NCBI GenBank assembly: GCA_024274995.1 | Contig: JAJSAA010000154.1 | Span: 1-10,086, forward strand | DNA from: Deltaproteobacteria bacterium | GTDB lineage: Bacteria; Desulfobacterota; Desulfobulbia; Desulfobulbales; VMSU01 | Length of the DNA: 10,086 bases | Reading direction: 5' to 3' | In this document: positions 7,791-10,086 of the stretch, in pieces | Position numbering within the stretch: the first letter of the stretch is position 1 | How the letters are laid out: every line of letters begins with the position of its first letter | Notes under the pieces: model-generated | The model's input: only the letters and a program-made list of their open reading frames with translations | Told to the model about the DNA's origin: nothing | Database searches by the model: none | Position numbers and translations under genes: made by a program

Positions 7791-7885
7791 TAACTATTCA
7801 GCTGTACCCCATCTCGGAGTCTGCGCTTACCTGAGCAGTTACAGCTACGAGTTGAGGGTAATTTGCAGCCCCCGCTGAATTGTTA
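7791..7885. mobile_element. Putative 95-bp MITE-like unit with 12-bp terminal inverted repeats
   Basis: The ends are TAACTATTCAGC (7791-7802) and GCTGAATTGTTA (7874-7885). The second is the reverse complement of TAACAATTCAGC, so the ends match at 11 of 12 positions. The right half contains the 34-bp repeat that also occurs in the lptF-lon gap. It is too short to encode a protein. No direct target-site duplication is evident in the flanks. The 252-nt gap it sits in (7674-7925) otherwise holds the palindrome at 7772-7785, a T-run with TATATA on the minus strand (7740-7725), and no gene or clear gap terminator. A functional regulatory hairpin is the main alternative to a mobile element. Confidence 0.5.
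7846..7879 (-). repeat. Dispersed 34-bp intergenic repeat, copy B
   Basis: Read on the minus strand this begins TTCAGCGGGGGCT and ends TCAACTCGTA. It matches copy A (2054-2087, plus strand) at 29 of 34 positions with no gaps. It forms the right portion of the 95-bp inverted-repeat unit. A more diverged third relative may exist at 7741-7763 (minus strand GGCTGC and AACTCATAGC, with a 4-nt shorter middle), but that similarity is weak. Confidence 0.7.
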
Positions 7886-7925
7886 TCATCTCGAAATGTA
7901 GCGGTACGATCAGGAGCTCTTACAA

Positions 7926-8930
7926 TCAAACTGGCTTATGGGCCTCCATGAGCAGAACCAGATCAATCAGACGGTTGGAATAACCCCACTCATTATCATA
8001 CCAGGCGAGAATTTTCACCATTTTACCAATCGCCTTGGTTGATAAGGCATCCACGGTGGATGAATGAGGATTACCCTGATAATCTATGGAGACCAGCGGC
8101 TCCTCTGAATAACCCAGAAAGCGGTTTGAGGCCGCCTTTAAGGCCTCGTTGACTTCGGAAACCGTTACTTCACGCTCCACTTCCACAACCACATCCACGA
8201 GAGAGACATTGGGGGTAGGTACCCGCACCGCCAGACCATCAAATTTACCCTTTAACTCCGGTAGCACCAGGGAAACAGCCGCCGCCGCCCCGGTCTTGGT
8301 GGGAATCATGGACAGGGCGGCAGCCCTGGCCCGGCGCAGATCGCTGTGAGGAAAATCCAGAATACGTTGATCGTTGGTATAGGCGTGAATGGTTGTCATC
8401 AGGCCCTTCTTGATGCCAAATTTTTCCAGGATCACATTAGCCACCGGAGCCAGACAATTCGTAGTGCAGGAGGCGTTGGAGACAATATTATGCTCCAGGG
8501 GGTCATATTCATCCTCATTAACCCCCATGACAATGGTCTTGACCTTACCCTTGGCCGGGGCGGAGATAACCACCTTTTTGGCTCCGGCCTCAAGATGGGC
8601 TCCGGCGGTTTCATCGTTGGTGAAAAAGCCGGTGGACTCCACCACATAATCCACCCCGATATCACCCCAGGGAATATCGGCCGGATTACGGTGATTGAAT
8701 ATATCAATCTGGCGACCGTCAACAGTAATGCCCTTTTCCGTTGCCGCCACTTGCCGCTCATAAACCCCCATAATGGAATCATATTTCAGGAGATGGGCCG
8801 AGGTCTCATTATTGGTCAGGTCGTTAAGGGCTACCACCTCAATATCCTTAAAGGCGGGATCCTTATCAAGAGCCCGAAAAACATTCCTGCCAATCCGTCC
8901 AAAGCCGTTAATGCCGATTCTGATGGTCAT
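7926..8930 (-). CDS. gap: Glyceraldehyde-3-phosphate dehydrogenase, type I, probably NAD-dependent
   Basis: This cytosolic homotetrameric enzyme of glycolysis and gluconeogenesis interconverts glyceraldehyde-3-phosphate plus phosphate and 1,3-bisphosphoglycerate. The 334 residues are the full usual length. The Rossmann nucleotide motif INGFGRIGR is at 7-15. The catalytic cysteine is C155 in SNASCTTNC (151-159), with its partner His at H182 in TTIHAYT. The phosphate-site sequence TKTGAA follows, and WYDNEWGYSNR is near the C-terminus. N36-D37 (VALNDL) and F193-P194 in DQRILDFPH correspond to the Asp and Leu-Pro positions that favour NAD over NADP in the Bacillus stearothermophilus enzyme, so NAD use is inferred. 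The ATG is supported by AAGGAG 7 nt upstream. The gene starts 2 nt after the glycogen synthase stop, so the two are almost certainly cotranscribed. It ends in TGA, and no convincing intrinsic terminator follows. Confidence 0.97.
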   Translation of the reverse strand: MTIRIGINGFGRIGRNVFRALDKDPAFKDIEVVALNDLTNNETSAHLLKYDSIMGVYERQVAATEKGITVDGRQIDIFNHRNPADIPWGDIGVDYVVESTGFFTNDETAGAHLEAGAKKVVISAPAKGKVKTIVMGVNEDEYDPLEHNIVSNASCTTNCLAPVANVILEKFGIKKGLMTTIHAYTNDQRILDFPHSDLRRARAAALSMIPTKTGAAAAVSLVLPELKGKFDGLAVRVPTPNVSLVDVVVEVEREVTVSEVNEALKAASNRFLGYSEEPLVSIDYQGNPHSSTVDALSTKAIGKMVKILAWYDNEWGYSNRLIDLVLLMEAHKPV

Positions 8931-8932
8931 GA

Positions 8933-10086
8933 TTAATCTCCTTTTATTTGTTTATTTTCCTGTTGTTTATAGAGGGCCATATAACGTTCCACAACCCTGT
9001 CCCAGGTATAACGCTCTTTAATAACCTCAAGAGCCCGCTTTTGCATATGGGCAATGAGCTTTGGCTCATGGCGATAAACGTTCATGGCCCGCCGCATGGC
9101 ATCCGGCAGAGCGGCAGACCTGGAACCGGGATAGGAAAAACCAGTCTCACCGTCAATCACCTTAACCAGGCCGCCCACCGCGTGGACAATGGGCAGATTG
9201 CCAAAAAGCTGGGCCTGATAGTCAGTCAAACCGCAAGGCTCATATTGCGAGGGGATGAGAAAAAAGTCACCCGCCGCGAAAATGCGCCGGGCGGTTAAGG
9301 GGTTATAACCCATGAGTACGCATACCCGCCCCCTGTTGGCCCTGGCCAGAGTTCGTAGGGCCTCCTCCACTGCTTGTTGCCCGCTGCCTAAGATAAGTAT
9401 CTGAAAATCAGGGTCAATAGGCAATAGTTTTTTTAGGGCTTCCAGCAATTTATCGATCCCCTTTTGAGCTGAAAAACGGCCGACAAAGGTGAAGAGCGGC
9501 TGGTCGTAATTAACCGTTAATGTCCCGCTTTGCCGCATATCAGGGATAGAGCGCTGAACCACGGTCTTTATCAGTTCCTCTTTACATTTTCTCTTACCGG
9601 GAATCAGGCCGGCGGTATGACTGCCAGGGGTAAAGGCGGCGATGGACGGGGAGTTGGTGCGGGAATTATAGGATTCCGGTTCTATACCGTTGGTAATGCC
9701 CATAAGTTTTACCCCCCGGTTAAGTAATTCATGGCCCAGCCAGCCGGTGAGCCGGTCGGTCTCGGTCTCGCGCAGTTCACGGGCGTAGTTTTCACTGACC
9801 GTATTCACGAGACTGTAATCAGCGGCGCTCAACAGGGGATCAAAACTGCCATGCAGAATACCACGCTTAATCACCTGGGAAGGCAGCCCGGTTATCGCCT
9901 GGGCAAAGGGCAGGTCGGCTACTTCCTGATGATAGCCCAGACCGGCGTTATGGATGGTGAGCAAAAAGCCGGTGTGGTGAAAATAATGGCGGTAGCCCTC
10001 TAACTCTCTGGCCATCACCGGCAACAGAGCGGTATGACCATCGTGACAATGAATTATATCCGGGTGTGTATGCAGGCGGGTTATCA
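8933..10086 (-). CDS. glgA: Glycogen/starch synthase (ADP-glucose type, GT5 family), N-terminus outside window
   Basis: GlgA extends alpha-1,4-glucan chains from ADP-glucose in the cytosol for glycogen storage. The frame is open to the right edge, with 383 residues plus TAA visible. E. coli GlgA is 477 aa, so roughly the first 100-130 residues lie outside, including the N-terminal KxGGL motif. The visible start (ITRLHTHPDIIHCHDGHTALLP) matches the GT5 DxIHCHDWHT region, with Gly in place of the usual Trp. TIHNAGL, then VNTVSENYARE and GITNGIEP follow as in the family. The C-terminal Rossmann half has FVGRFSAQKGIDKLLEAL and the donor-site motif EPCGLTDYQAQLFGNLP, with the conserved Glu at 9241-9239. 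The glycosyltransferase assignment is firm. ADP-glucose glycogen synthase is the likely specific role, but a related GT5-like glucosyltransferase cannot be excluded without the N-terminus. It is the first gene of a tight pair with gap. Confidence 0.87.
   Translation of the reverse strand, partial: ITRLHTHPDIIHCHDGHTALLPVMARELEGYRHYFHHTGFLLTIHNAGLGYHQEVADLPFAQAITGLPSQVIKRGILHGSFDPLLSAADYSLVNTVSENYARELRETETDRLTGWLGHELLNRGVKLMGITNGIEPESYNSRTNSPSIAAFTPGSHTAGLIPGKRKCKEELIKTVVQRSIPDMRQSGTLTVNYDQPLFTFVGRFSAQKGIDKLLEALKKLLPIDPDFQILILGSGQQAVEEALRTLARANRGRVCVLMGYNPLTARRIFAAGDFFLIPSQYEPCGLTDYQAQLFGNLPIVHAVGGLVKVIDGETGFSYPGSRSAALPDAMRRAMNVYRHEPKLIAHMQKRALEVIKERYTWDRVVERYMALYKQQENKQIKGD
8938..8943 (-). 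promoter_or_regulatory. Shine-Dalgarno of gap, embedded in the 3' end of the glycogen synthase gene
   Basis: AAGGAG on the minus strand lies 7 nt before the gap ATG and overlaps the last sense codons (Lys-Gly-Asp) of the upstream gene, whose TAA is at 8935-8933. The arrangement fits translational coupling combined with a strong independent ribosome site. Confidence 0.75.

Noticed and set aside
8346..8936. 196-codon plus-strand frame opposite gap
   Set aside because: It mirrors a highly conserved GAPDH coding sequence and has no independent support.

Overview
All genes in this window lie on the minus strand, so transcription runs from the right edge to the left edge. In that order they are a glycogen/starch synthase cut by the right edge (8933-10086), an NAD-type glyceraldehyde-3-phosphate dehydrogenase (7926-8930), a very large protein with a pyruvate-phosphate-dikinase-like C-terminal part (3315-7574, or from 7673 if an in-frame TAG is counted), an LptF/LptG-family lipopolysaccharide export permease (2193-3311), and the ATP-dependent protease Lon, cut by the left edge (1-2011). 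No RNA genes, CRISPR arrays or complete insertion sequences were seen.

The set suggests a Gram-negative bacterium, because it has an LPS exporter. The style of Lon, LptF, the GT5 synthase and the long dikinase-like protein, plus the moderate GC content, point to a Desulfobacterota (former deltaproteobacterial) sulfate-reducer-type lineage. This assignment is inference from remembered family resemblance, not from a search.

There are two tightly coupled gene pairs. The glgA-type gene ends 2 nt before gap, and the Shine-Dalgarno of gap lies inside the end of glgA. The dikinase-like gene ends 3 nt before lptF, which has no visible Shine-Dalgarno of its own. Carbohydrate storage (GlgA) and central glycolysis (GAPDH) therefore sit just upstream of the dikinase-like gene. 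Lon has its own GTG start with a good Shine-Dalgarno after a 181-nt spacer.

Three things stand out. First, the large protein has the ATP-binding and phosphohistidine halves of PPDK but lacks the C-terminal PEP/pyruvate barrel. It carries about 920 unrecognised, mostly helical residues in front instead, so its phosphoryl acceptor is unknown. Second, its reading frame continues upstream through an amber codon to a plausible ATG, and the helix around the conventional TTG start appears to begin before that TTG. Third, the two larger intergenic gaps carry copies of one 34-bp sequence (29/34 identical, opposite orientations). The copy upstream of the dikinase sits inside a 95-bp unit with near-perfect 12-bp terminal inverted repeats, which looks like a small non-autonomous mobile element or its remnant.
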